Origin: Acidobacteriota bacterium
GTDB taxonomy: Bacteria; Acidobacteriota; Blastocatellia; Pyrinomonadales; Pyrinomonadaceae
Direction: 5' to 3'
DNA: 64,000 nt
Assembly (NCBI GenBank): GCA_016713675.1
Contig: JADJOS010000001.1
Span: forward strand, 2,294,001 to 2,358,000
The notes under the pieces are model-generated. The model saw nothing but the letters and a program-made list of their open reading frames with translations, was not told where the DNA came from and did not search any database. Shown in pieces: positions 34,372-44,773 of the stretch (position 1 is the stretch's first letter; every line of letters starts with the position of its first letter). The position numbers and the translations under genes were made by a program.

Positions 34372-34657
34372 AATTCAAACTAGCTCGAAGAACGAACTTG
34401 CCTCGCTTTTTGCAGCGATCGAAAAGCTCAATCACCGGCTCGACAAGATAGAGCAGAGTGGTAACCCTTCTGAGGTCTCAAACTCGAGGTCTGAAATTTC
34501 GAGTTCTCAATTAAACCACCCCAGTCTCGACAAGCTCAATATCGCCGAGGCGATCGCCGATAGTATTTTCAGTCATTATCAAAAAGAAAAGGCCTGCCAG
34601 TTTGAACCTGACAAGCCTTGTGACCATTGCTCGATGTGTAATTCCCGCGGGTTTTGA
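34364..34657 (+). CDS. Small protein with N-terminal coiled coil and Cys-rich tail
   Basis: A 97-residue protein I do not recognise, whose ATG overlaps the end of the helix-bundle gene. An amphipathic helix (NELASLFAAIEKLNHRLDKIE, about residues 9-29) leads to a Ser/Asn-rich linker (about 30-50), then HPSLDKLNIAEAIADSIFSH and a tail CQFEPDKPCDHCSMCNSRGF. Four cysteines spaced C-x7-C-x2-C-x2-C could bind Zn or an Fe-S cluster. It is the last gene of the microcompartment cluster. A shell-associated redox or assembly factor is possible but inferred from position only. Confidence 0.75.
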   Translation: MTEIQTSSKNELASLFAAIEKLNHRLDKIEQSGNPSEVSNSRSEISSSQLNHPSLDKLNIAEAIADSIFSHYQKEKACQFEPDKPCDHCSMCNSRGF

Positions 34658-34660
34658 CCG

Positions 34661-35311
34661 TTACTTGGTTGCCGGAGCCACGGGAGCGACCGGAGCATCC
34701 GGCTTACGCAGTGAATTCGGATCTCCGACCTTCGGAGCGGTTTTTGCACCTTCCTCAGCCTTGAAGAACGGCTCTTCCTTAAAGCCTAGCAGGCCGGCAG
34801 TCAGCACGGCAGGGAACGAGTTGCGGGTCGTGTTGTAGGCGGTCACCGCATCATTGAAATCAATACGCGCGGTATTCAAACGGTTCTCGGTGCCCGAGAG
34901 CTCGTCCTGAACTTTCATAAACGCTTCGCTGGATCGTAGTGCGGGATACTGTTCCTGCAAACTCAATAGTCGTCCGATCGTACCGCCAAAGCTATTATTC
35001 GCATCGATCACAGCCTGCTTTTGCTCCGGTGTTTTGTCACCGTCTGCACCTGCAGGTGCGGCTTGTTGTGCGTTCAGCAACCGGGAACGGGCGTCCGCGA
35101 TCTGACCGAAGACCTCCTGTTCCTGCACTGCCGTCATTTTGGCGACATCGACGAGATTCGGAACGAGGTCCGCTCGTCTCTGCATCGCACTTTCGACGTT
35201 GGCCCATTTACCTTTGATCTGCTGCTGCTTAGCTGTCAGATCGTTGTAGCTGCAGCCGCTTAGTCCGAAAGCGGCGAATAGAACCATTGATAATAAAATT
35301 GCTCTTTTCAT
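34661..35311 (-). CDS. LemA-family lipoprotein
   Basis: A 216-residue envelope protein. A lipobox LSGC near residues 18-21 follows the signal helix, so the mature protein is probably lipid-anchored, though many LemA proteins use an uncleaved helix instead. Family core: WANVESAMQRRADLVPNLVD near residue 36 and the long antiparallel helices (QIADARSRLLNAQ, LRSSEAFMKVQDELSGTENR). The C-terminal 35 residues are Pro/Ala-rich. It belongs to a minus-strand unit with a nucleotidyltransferase-fold gene and a TPM-domain gene; LemA and TPM genes are often neighbours. Confidence 0.9.
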   Translation of the reverse strand: MKRAILLSMVLFAAFGLSGCSYNDLTAKQQQIKGKWANVESAMQRRADLVPNLVDVAKMTAVQEQEVFGQIADARSRLLNAQQAAPAGADGDKTPEQKQAVIDANNSFGGTIGRLLSLQEQYPALRSSEAFMKVQDELSGTENRLNTARIDFNDAVTAYNTTRNSFPAVLTAGLLGFKEEPFFKAEEGAKTAPKVGDPNSLRKPDAPVAPVAPATK

Positions 35312-35358
35312 TCTTGTTCTCCTAAATATCGAAAAACTAATAACCTGATCTCAAGATC

Positions 35359-36075
35359 TTACTTTCCGACAGCGTCGACCGAATTGATGACCTTTTCGAT
35401 CTGCTCCATGTATTCGCCGAACAGTGCGTTCGCGGCCGTCTCATCCAATTGTTCCGTGAACTTATTCTCACGGATATCAAATATTTTTTCAAACGGCGTT
35501 CCGTCAATGCCTAAATGCTTTGCCGCCAAAGCGACGATCTCATGCTTTGTAGCGGGCGGCTCAAGACCGTGAATTATGAGCACTGCTCGGAACAACGCCG
35601 AGAAGCTCGACAGACTTTCCGCCATCAAACTCTTCAAACCATCGGCCGAAACGGAAGCCGGAATATATTGACGCCGCAGCAACAATAGCTTGCTGCGCAG
35701 CTCATACTCGGTCTGATGCCGCAGGAACTGGTCTGAAATGACAAGCCCTGCGAGAACATCGGTGCCGTACAAAACTTTGTGTGCGACCGTCATTTGATGA
35801 AACTCGATGGGGAATACGTCAGCTGCATTTTGCAGCTCAGAAACCGTGAAATAGACCGGAACCGGATGTCCCATTTTATGCCACTCGCGGACGCTGGCGT
35901 GTGCATTCCGCAAGTCTTGTGTGCCGATCCTATTCAGGGCGATCAGGATATTATAATCCGATTTTGACGCGATAAAGTCGCCTGCAGCTGCCGAACCATA
36001 GAGGATCACCGACGCAAGATTGTCGCCATGTGTCGATCTCAGATCATCAATAAATGCCGAAAATTGATTAAGCAT
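35359..36075 (-). CDS. Nucleotidyltransferase-fold protein with altered catalytic motif
   Basis: A 238-residue protein with the pol-beta nucleotidyltransferase start SVILYGSAAAGDF near residue 23 followed by SDYNILIAL near 38. The usual metal-binding pair DxD reads DYN here, so the second acidic residue is replaced by Asn. The C-terminal half is a helical HEPN-like region (KSLMAESLSSFSALFRAVLI). It may be an inactive or regulatory member, or an antitoxin-like MNT. It lies three bases after the TPM gene and 47 before lemA, so it is probably in the same operon. Confidence 0.7.
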   Translation of the reverse strand: MLNQFSAFIDDLRSTHGDNLASVILYGSAAAGDFIASKSDYNILIALNRIGTQDLRNAHASVREWHKMGHPVPVYFTVSELQNAADVFPIEFHQMTVAHKVLYGTDVLAGLVISDQFLRHQTEYELRSKLLLLRRQYIPASVSADGLKSLMAESLSSFSALFRAVLIIHGLEPPATKHEIVALAAKHLGIDGTPFEKIFDIRENKFTEQLDETAANALFGEYMEQIEKVINSVDAVGK

Positions 36076-36078
36076 CGT

Positions 36079-37014
36079 TTACCAATCGCCTCCTGCCCCA
36101 CCGCCTCCAAAATCTCCACCGCCGCCGAATCCGCCCCAATCCGAACCCCCGCCCGAAGATCCGCCCCAATCACTGGACGAGCTTGAAGAACCGCCGCCAG
36201 AAAGGGCCGATCCGATAATTCCACCTATCACCGCTGACGCGATATCGCCTCCGGAGCCGCCTCCGCCTCCGCCAAAACCCCCGCCTCCCCAACGGTCACG
36301 ATCGCCTTTTGACGGGCCGCCTTTAGACCGACTGAAGATTACAAGCAATATGACCAATATTATTACGGCGCAGCAGAAGATGCCTCCGAAGCTAACGCCG
36401 GACGTGCTGTTCGTGTCCGTGGTAGGTGCTGTTCGGTTGGCATTTACGGGCGTGTTGCCTTTGTTTCTGATCGCCTCGATGTAGGCGTCGAGTGTGTCGG
36501 AAATGCCTTTGCTGTAATTGGCTTTTTTGAACTCGGGGACGAGGAATTGCCGCTGCAGACTGCCGACCGTGCCATCCGAGAGTTCATCTTCGAGGTCTTT
36601 GCTGACTTGGGTGAAATATTTTCGGTCATCGATCGCGATCATCAAGAGGGCGCTTGGGTTGTCGTCCAATTTTGATCCGATCTTCCAGCCGCGGGCGACG
36701 GCCAATGAGTAATCGAAGATCGCACGGTCACCGGTTGTCTTTACGGTGACGACGGCGAGTTCGACGGGTGGATTCGTTGATTCTTTGAAAGCCTTGAGCT
36801 TTGTTTCGAGCTGCTGTTTTGTCGCGGGATCAATGACGCCGGCATAGTCATTGATGAAGCCGGTGGGCGGCGGCAGCGGCGACACGTTTTGGGACCACGG
36901 TTGGTTTTCCTGGGAAAGGCCGGTCGAGGCGGCCAAAAATACGACGATGGCGGCGAGGAAGAGTCTAGTTTTAACCGGCAAACAAATTTTGTTCATCAAG
37001 CGTGAATTCATCAT
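36079..37014 (-). CDS. TPM-domain membrane protein with Gly/Ser-rich tail
   Basis: An exported/membrane protein of the TPM (YgcG/Psb32) family, about 311 residues. Start choice among nearby ATGs (37014, 37011, 36996) is uncertain; the signal peptide is VKTRLFLAAIVVFLAASTGLSQ. The TPM domain occupies about residues 45-185 (GFINDYAGVIDPATKQQLET, PSALLMIAIDDRKYFTQVSK). A transmembrane helix follows (IFCCAVIILVILLVIFS), then a tail of GGGGFGGGGGG and SSDWGGSSGGGSDWG repeats. The family has reported phosphatase or envelope-maintenance roles in a few cases. First gene of the TPM-nucleotidyltransferase-LemA unit. Confidence 0.85.
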   Translation of the reverse strand: MMNSRLMNKICLPVKTRLFLAAIVVFLAASTGLSQENQPWSQNVSPLPPPTGFINDYAGVIDPATKQQLETKLKAFKESTNPPVELAVVTVKTTGDRAIFDYSLAVARGWKIGSKLDDNPSALLMIAIDDRKYFTQVSKDLEDELSDGTVGSLQRQFLVPEFKKANYSKGISDTLDAYIEAIRNKGNTPVNANRTAPTTDTNSTSGVSFGGIFCCAVIILVILLVIFSRSKGGPSKGDRDRWGGGGFGGGGGGSGGDIASAVIGGIIGSALSGGGSSSSSSDWGGSSGGGSDWGGFGGGGDFGGGGAGGDW

Positions 37015-37060
37015 GCCCAATCAAGCGAGTATTACGTCAGAACCTACTACAATGTTCGCA

Positions 37061-38998
<1,938 letters not shown>

Positions 38999-39003
38999 TT
39001 GTT

Positions 39004-39036
39004 TAAGGATAAAGGATAAAGGCAAAAGGATAAAGT
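39004..39036. repeat. Degenerate short tandem repeat (AAGGATAAAGG words)
   Basis: AAGGATAAAGGATAAAGGC followed by AAAAGGATAAAG immediately upstream of dnaX on its strand. The rest of the 161-base gap to the CDF gene shows nothing else. Confidence 0.6.
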
Positions 39037-39159
39037 GGGGAATGGCTTGATCGGAGACTAAACTACAAATGCCATAATTTTGTGTCTCCGGGACGCGGCT
39101 TGGCGCAGAAGCAAGATAGGGCCGCTTGCCAGTAAGGATAACTTCGACGTAACGGACCC

Positions 39160-39780
39160 TTAGCCGCAATGGCAATCGTCGCAAGTTTTGCCGTGTAGGG
39201 CGTCGATGCCTTCTTTGGCGATCATTGGCACCATTATTAGTGCCGCGAGCGGATCGGCCCACCACCAGCCGAAAACGGCGTTGAGGACAAGGCCGCCGAG
39301 TAGAATTGCCGAGAGATATGCACAAATATCGGTTTGGCGTGAATCGGCAGCCATTGCATCGCTGTTCAGCTGGGCTGCGACCTTACGTTTCTGATACGCG
39401 AGGAACGGCATCACGACGAGAGAAAGTGCGGCGATACTGATGCCGATGTATGTTGTCTCGGGCAATTCACGAAGCCAGAGCGATTTCACCGCATCAAACG
39501 CAACATAGACAGCGAGTGCAAGAAAGCTGACACCGACAAGCCGCTGAGCGAGACGTTCGCGGTGTTCGCCCGAAGCAAGCCGCCAAAGAATGATCGCACC
39601 CGACGAAACCTCGATCACGGAATCAACACCAAACCCAACGAGAGCGATACTTCCTGCGAAAATTCCCGCACCGACGGCAATAATACCTTCGAGCGAGTTC
39701 CAAATGATCGTGATGTAAGCAAGTCGTCGTCCATGACGCTTTGAGTCGCTTTTATTTGTATCGACGAGTATCGCCTCCAT
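39160..39780 (-). CDS. Cation-diffusion-facilitator-like transporter
   Basis: A 206-residue inner-membrane protein of the cation efflux (CDF) family with about five to six helices. The metal-binding Asp of helix II is in FGVDSVIEVSSG near residue 51, and a second site DICAYLSAI lies near 151. It lacks the usual ~80-residue cytoplasmic C-terminal domain and instead ends in HGKTCDDCHCG, a Cys/His cluster able to bind metal. The ion (Zn2+, Fe2+, Mn2+ or Cd2+) cannot be assigned. Confidence 0.82.
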   Translation of the reverse strand: MEAILVDTNKSDSKRHGRRLAYITIIWNSLEGIIAVGAGIFAGSIALVGFGVDSVIEVSSGAIILWRLASGEHRERLAQRLVGVSFLALAVYVAFDAVKSLWLRELPETTYIGISIAALSLVVMPFLAYQKRKVAAQLNSDAMAADSRQTDICAYLSAILLGGLVLNAVFGWWWADPLAALIMVPMIAKEGIDALHGKTCDDCHCG

Positions 39781-39792
39781 GACAAGATTCTA

Positions 39793-40001
39793 TCATTCGA
39801 ATCCTAACGCGGCCTGATCTTTGCTCCTGGCGACATGTCTTTGAGGTCTTTTGTAGGTTTCCAGATTCGGCCGGAGATCCGGTTGTTTGCCGTTAGTGAT
39901 GTCTTCGACGGTCAGGATCTATCTTTGCGGATCATCTTTGTTCCAGCCGGGCGTGTTCTGAGGAGGTGAAACGCCGCGGCCGTCAGATTGTCGAATTGGG
40001 C
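39793..40001 (-). pseudogene. Possible C-terminal gene remnant
   Basis: The minus-strand frame reads DPQR, a TAG at 39919-39921, then ILTVEDITNGKQPDLRPNLE and TYKRPQRHVARSKDQAALGFE to a TGA at 39793. The composition is protein-like, and the phrase ILTVED-x3-GKxP is reminiscent of tails of some DNA methyltransferases, but the match is from memory and weak. No start codon and an internal stop argue for a remnant. This and the promoter below are all I see in the 316-base gap. Confidence 0.25.
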
Positions 40002-40010
40002 CATAAAGTA

Positions 40011-40040
40011 TTGGTTTTGGAGGGAAAATGGGCGTATAAT
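40011..40040 (+). promoter_or_regulatory. Promoter of the delta-60/FG-GAP gene
   Basis: TTGGTT, 18 bases, and a perfect TATAAT, 57 bases before the ATG at 40097. Confidence 0.6.
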
Positions 40041-40096
40041 TTAGGAAAGTTCAGCGTCTATTGTTTGTCTGCTTGTACCTATTAGGAGATCGAACC

Positions 40097-43000
40097 ATGA
40101 GATCCCGATCCAATATTAAGAAAATGAGAGTTTTGACGTTCGCAGTCCTTGCGTTCGCGTTGTTGTTCAGCGGCAGTTCGGTGTTCGCGGCCGCCACAGT
40201 AGATCCGGCGTTCAATCCAGTGACGTCGCGGCCGATCGAGGGTGGTTCAGCGATGGGCCAGGCTTTGCAGCCGGATGGCAAGATGTTGATCTGGGGTGCT
40301 TATCTCGCAGTAAATGGACTGGCAAAGGGACAGGTCGCACGGCTCAATTCCGATGGCAGCGTTGACACCTCATTTTCTTATTGCACGTGTCAGGGGTTAA
40401 GTTCGATCGAATCGGTCGCCGTTCAGAACGACGGCAAGATCTTGCTGTCAGGCAGGAACGACGCCAATCGGGGCCAGGTTACACGGATAAATTCGGACGG
40501 ATCGCATGACAGTTCGTATTGGCAGGTATTCGCCGGTGCGGTTCCGCCGGTCGGCGGCGGCAGCGCAATAATTTGGGCAGTGCTGCCCGACAATAAGACA
40601 CTTGTCGAACGGTTTGAATCGCAGCAAGGTTTTTCATCGAGAAGTCTATATCGTTTGAATACGGACGGTTCTATCGACAGCACTTTTACGACTTACGCGA
40701 TCGGAGCCGGCCAGTTGATCCAGACGTATCTGAACAGTCTCGCGGTCGCACCGGACGGAAAGATATATTTGGGCCGGACGACATACAGTGGCCCATCGTC
40801 GTCGGCGACCCTTAGCCGAATCAATGCCAATGGGACGGCCGACAGCTGGGAAGTTCCGAGTCTGACAATGGGCGGCTCACCGAGCCAGACGTCGATCAGC
40901 AGCCTGAGTGTGCAGAGTGACGGCAACTTATTGGTCAGCGGAAATTTTGACACTGTCAATGGCGTTCCGCGCATTAAGTTGGTCCGTTTATTGCCGGCCG
41001 GAAACGTCGATATGGGTTTTTCCGGTCCGTCGTTCTTTTCCGTGGGTACGATTCGGCCGCTTTCAAACGGGAAGATATTGATCGGTGCGTCGTCCGGGCT
41101 AGGTAATCCGGGGCGGATATTTCGTTTGAATTCCGATGGTTCGCAGGACGGTACGTTCGTAATGGATCCTACGATAACCGGCGTAAACAATAAGTTTGCG
41201 ATCGACGGTTCTGAAAGGCCGGTGTTCTTTGGAACATCGACGCTGGGAACGAACTATTTCAGGCTGGACATCAATGGATCGTGGGATCAGAGTTTCGCTT
41301 CGTCCACGGCGGCGATAGGCATCGTCAAAGCGATCGCACGGCAGACCGACGGAAAGATCATTGTCGCCGGCACATTCAGTCAAATGAATACGACCGCAAG
41401 GCCTTCGTTTGCGCGAATTGATCCGGATGGCACGACGGACCCGACCTTTGATCCGGGAACGGGTTTCAGTTCAACCCCGACCGACATCGTTCTGCAGACC
41501 GATGGAAAGATCATCGCGTTCGGGCAATTTTCGACGTACAACGGCACCGCCGTTTCGGGAATGATCCGGATAAATTCGAACGGTTCGCTCGACAACACAT
41601 TTTCGCCGGTCGTTACAAATGTGAACGGCGTCAGTTTTCAGACGGACGGAAAATTGTTGATCGCAGGTTCATTCTCAACATTGAACGGTGACGCCAGATC
41701 GCGCGTCGCCCGGCTAAACGCGGATGGCACGACCGACCTTTCATTCAACGCCAATATCACTTCGGGTACGGTCAATACGGCCCAACAGTTGAGCGACGGA
41801 AAGATAATCATCGGCGGCGGCTTTACGGGTGTCGACGGCTTTAACCGCTCAAATTTCGTTCGTGTTAATTCCAACGGAACGCTTGACACGGCGTTCAACC
41901 CGAGCAGCCCACCGACGATCGCAAGGCTCTATATCCAGCCTGACGGCCGGTATCTTTTTATCAACGGTGCAAATAGCGGTATCGGCCAACGCAACGCTGA
42001 TGGTACGAACGATGCTACGTTCGCAGCTCCGACGTTTACGGCGAACAGCGATCTGAGGATCTATACGCTTGCGGTGCAAAGCGACGGCAGCATCATTGTC
42101 GGCGGCCTGTTCAATTTGGTGGGCGGCGTGCCGCGAAACAACCTTGTCCGTCTTAATTCGAGCGGTAAGGTGGACAAGCTTTTCTTCCAAAAAGGTGCGG
42201 GCGGAACAGTGTATGCATCGCTCAATGAGCCCGGCGGCACGACAATTCTCGGCGGTGATTATTGGCGGATCGACACCATCGTCAGAGGCGGTTTGGCGAG
42301 GGTCGTGCCGGGAGCGTTCAGCAGCCCTTCGCCTTTCGATTATGACGGCGACGGACGGGCCGATGTGTCGGTATTCAGGGCGTCGGAGAATAAATGGTAC
42401 ATACTCAGAAGCAGTGATACGACAGTTTTCCAGCCAATATTTGCCGTCGCTGGCGATATTCCGGCGCCGGCTGATTTTGACGGTGACGGTCTGACCGATG
42501 TGGCAATATTCCGGCCGTCAAATGGCGACTGGTGGTATCTAAGTTCGGCGACCGGTCAGCAGATCAACGCTCGATGGGGCCTGGCCGGCGACATACCAAT
42601 GCCTTCAGATTACGACGGCGACGGCCGAGCGGATTATGTACTGTTCAGGCCTTCGAGCAGCCAATGGGTCAGGGCGAGCAGTGCCAACGGATCGGCGTCG
42701 AACCGAGCGTTCGGTGTGCCGGGAGACAAACCGCTGATCGGAGATTTTGACGGTGACGGCAGATCGGACGTGGCGATATATAGACCGTCAGACGGCAATT
42801 GGTGGTGGTGGAGCAGCTTTGATAATGTTCAACGTGCGACGCGTTGGGGCATCGCGACGGATATTCCGGCACCGGCAGATTACGACGGCGACAGTAAGAC
42901 CGATTTTGCCGTTTATCGACCGTCGACCGGAGTTTGGTACATCGTCAATAGCAGCAGTGGAGCCTATTCGATCTTTCCGTTCGGCATCGCCGAGGACAGG

Positions 43001-43159
43001 CCGGTCGCCGCCGATTACGATGGCGACGGAAAGGCCGATCCGGGTGTGTTCCGCCCCTCGACCGGGATCTGGTATTTGCTGAGAACGACCGCCGGATTTA
43101 CCGGCCTGCAATTTGGAAATGCCAGCGATGTGCCGACGCAGAGCGTGTATTTGCAGTAG
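40097..43159 (+). CDS. Giant exported protein: delta-60 repeats plus FG-GAP tail
   Basis: A 1020-residue secreted protein. TAGGAGAT lies eight bases before the ATG at 40097; the signal peptide follows a basic start (RVLTFAVLAFALLFSGSSVFA). Residues ~30-750 hold a series of delta-60 repeats (LQPDGKMLIWGAY...VARLNSDGSVDTSF, QTDGKIIVAGTFS...DPTFDPGTGF), which form beta-propeller-like blades. Residues ~755-1020 are FG-GAP units (FDYDGDGRADVSVFRASENKW, DYDGDGKADPGVFRPSTGIW) with Ca2+-binding Asp loops. It is likely a cell-surface or secreted adhesive protein. It has its own promoter and terminator, so it is monocistronic. Confidence 0.9.
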   Translation: MRSRSNIKKMRVLTFAVLAFALLFSGSSVFAAATVDPAFNPVTSRPIEGGSAMGQALQPDGKMLIWGAYLAVNGLAKGQVARLNSDGSVDTSFSYCTCQGLSSIESVAVQNDGKILLSGRNDANRGQVTRINSDGSHDSSYWQVFAGAVPPVGGGSAIIWAVLPDNKTLVERFESQQGFSSRSLYRLNTDGSIDSTFTTYAIGAGQLIQTYLNSLAVAPDGKIYLGRTTYSGPSSSATLSRINANGTADSWEVPSLTMGGSPSQTSISSLSVQSDGNLLVSGNFDTVNGVPRIKLVRLLPAGNVDMGFSGPSFFSVGTIRPLSNGKILIGASSGLGNPGRIFRLNSDGSQDGTFVMDPTITGVNNKFAIDGSERPVFFGTSTLGTNYFRLDINGSWDQSFASSTAAIGIVKAIARQTDGKIIVAGTFSQMNTTARPSFARIDPDGTTDPTFDPGTGFSSTPTDIVLQTDGKIIAFGQFSTYNGTAVSGMIRINSNGSLDNTFSPVVTNVNGVSFQTDGKLLIAGSFSTLNGDARSRVARLNADGTTDLSFNANITSGTVNTAQQLSDGKIIIGGGFTGVDGFNRSNFVRVNSNGTLDTAFNPSSPPTIARLYIQPDGRYLFINGANSGIGQRNADGTNDATFAAPTFTANSDLRIYTLAVQSDGSIIVGGLFNLVGGVPRNNLVRLNSSGKVDKLFFQKGAGGTVYASLNEPGGTTILGGDYWRIDTIVRGGLARVVPGAFSSPSPFDYDGDGRADVSVFRASENKWYILRSSDTTVFQPIFAVAGDIPAPADFDGDGLTDVAIFRPSNGDWWYLSSATGQQINARWGLAGDIPMPSDYDGDGRADYVLFRPSSSQWVRASSANGSASNRAFGVPGDKPLIGDFDGDGRSDVAIYRPSDGNWWWWSSFDNVQRATRWGIATDIPAPADYDGDSKTDFAVYRPSTGVWYIVNSSSGAYSIFPFGIAEDRPVAADYDGDGKADPGVFRPSTGIWYLLRTTAGFTGLQFGNASDVPTQSVYLQ

Positions 43160-43182
43160 GTCTGTTTTCGTATTTGGGATCA

Positions 43183-43212
43183 AAGCCGGAGTTGAGAGAC
43201 TCCGGCTTTTTT
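43183..43212 (+). terminator. Rho-independent terminator
   Basis: AGCCGGAGT-TGAGAG-ACTCCGGCT followed by TTTTTTGT, 24 bases after the preceding stop. The remaining gap to 43364 shows no gene. Confidence 0.9.
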
Positions 43213-43364
43213 GTGTCAAAGGATGCCGCATTTGGTACGGCAGTTGCGCGTGTTAAGAGTAAACCGTGTCGAAGGCACGGATCGAGCGTTTGATCGCGAA
43301 AAAGTTCATGAAACACCGTGGAAAATAGCTAACTTTGTCGAAGATCGATCAAGGGGGGCACGTT

Positions 43365-44765
43365 ATGAAAAGGTACATATCCAAGATCTCAAGGACTTTG
43401 TTCATTGCGGGAACGGTCGTGTTGGCCGTTTCATCGGATGCGGCTCAAACGATCGATTGTCAAGGAACAATTCGGTCTTGGGAACTGAACACGCGCGATC
43501 AGGAACTCGTTCGATATATGGCGACGCACACTTGTAGGTGTCCGAGTTCGACCAGCCAACCTGTTTGTGTGCCGAACGATCGGCCAAGCGAGCCGGTTTC
43601 GAGACCAACACCGAATCCCGGCACCGGGGGCGTTTATGTTGACAACTCTGCTGCGATCGCCGCAGCAAGGGCTGAAGCTGAACGAAAACAGCGACAGGCG
43701 GCGTTCGATGCGTCAAAACGCGATCTGCTCGCCAGCCTAAAGTCTGGTCGAACTTCGAGCGATAATAATTTGGGACTCAAACCCGGAACGACGACCGCGA
43801 AGCAGTGTCCGGCGGGGACCATATCGTCGGCGGGAAACTGCATTACGGATACGACCGTCAAAGCGTCCGACTTTCTATTCGCACTTCAGACCAGCAGATT
43901 CGAGCCGATGAACAGCGGCGGAAAGGTGGTAGACACGAGCCGACCGCCAACGGACGGTCACGGACTGGTCGGTGGCACGACGTGGACGTACGGTTTCAAG
44001 CACCCTATGGGCGATTGCGACGCCGCATGCAAGGAACTGATGAGGCGTAAGGTCTATGCACAACATCTCAAATACTGCTCCGCACAGCCTGATCCCGAGG
44101 CTTGCATCAAGGAAGGGCCGCCGTTCACACCTGATCTTTATACGTTCGTAACATCGATGGCGAGCTACAACACTCCGCTCAAGGACCTTTCGGAACGCGT
44201 CGCGTTTGACAGCGTGACGTATGGTGAATTTTCGCGGCAGCATCAGGAGATGTTCAAAGACCTCAAGGGGAAGAACTTTGAAACGCTCGATTGCCACAGC
44301 AACGGAGCGATGCTCTGTCTCGCTGCACTTCGCAGCGGCGACACAAAGGCGAGAGAGGTTCGATTGTTCGGGCCGCAGATAAATGAGACCTCGGCGAAGA
44401 TTTGGTACGAATATGCTCGAAAGAACAACGTTAAGGTAACTGTGTTTATCTACAACGGCGATCCTGTGCCTGCGGTTTCGTGGGCATTCGCATCGCCGCC
44501 GATGTCGATGGGCAAGACGGTAGATACCGCATGGGTGAAAGATCGATCGACAGATCCCGATTTCGTTGTTGACGCCATCTATCAGTCCGTGAACGACCGG
44601 ACAACCGGCTCGATGACTAGTGCTCTCGGCCGATACGGTCTGCAAGTCATACGCTTTGACTGCAAATTGGAGTTGAACCCTCTCAACTGTCACGCAATGA
44701 CCAAATACGAGAAAAACGTCATTGAGAGTGAGTCTATGCAACTGCCGCCGCTGCCTAAGAAGTGA
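43365..44765 (+). CDS. Secreted lipase-like alpha/beta-hydrolase candidate
   Basis: A 466-residue exported protein, start ATG 43365 behind AAGGGGGGC; signal [20 protein letters not shown] ending SSDAAQ. The N-terminal region has paired cysteines and a Pro-rich linker ([14 protein letters not shown]). The C-terminal half carries an esterase-like elbow [15 protein letters not shown] (Ser near 311), then [23 protein letters not shown] (Asp near 365) and [12 protein letters not shown] (His near 442): order and spacing fit a Ser-Asp-His triad. The family is not recognised. The ankyrin gene starts eight bases after its stop, suggesting a functional pair. Confidence 0.7.
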
Positions 44766-44773
44766 GGTGTGAA

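Noticed and set aside
43875..44741. Antisense frame of 288 codons over the lipase-like gene
   Set aside because: No signal, motif or start context; the plus strand gene has a strong ribosome site and signal peptide.
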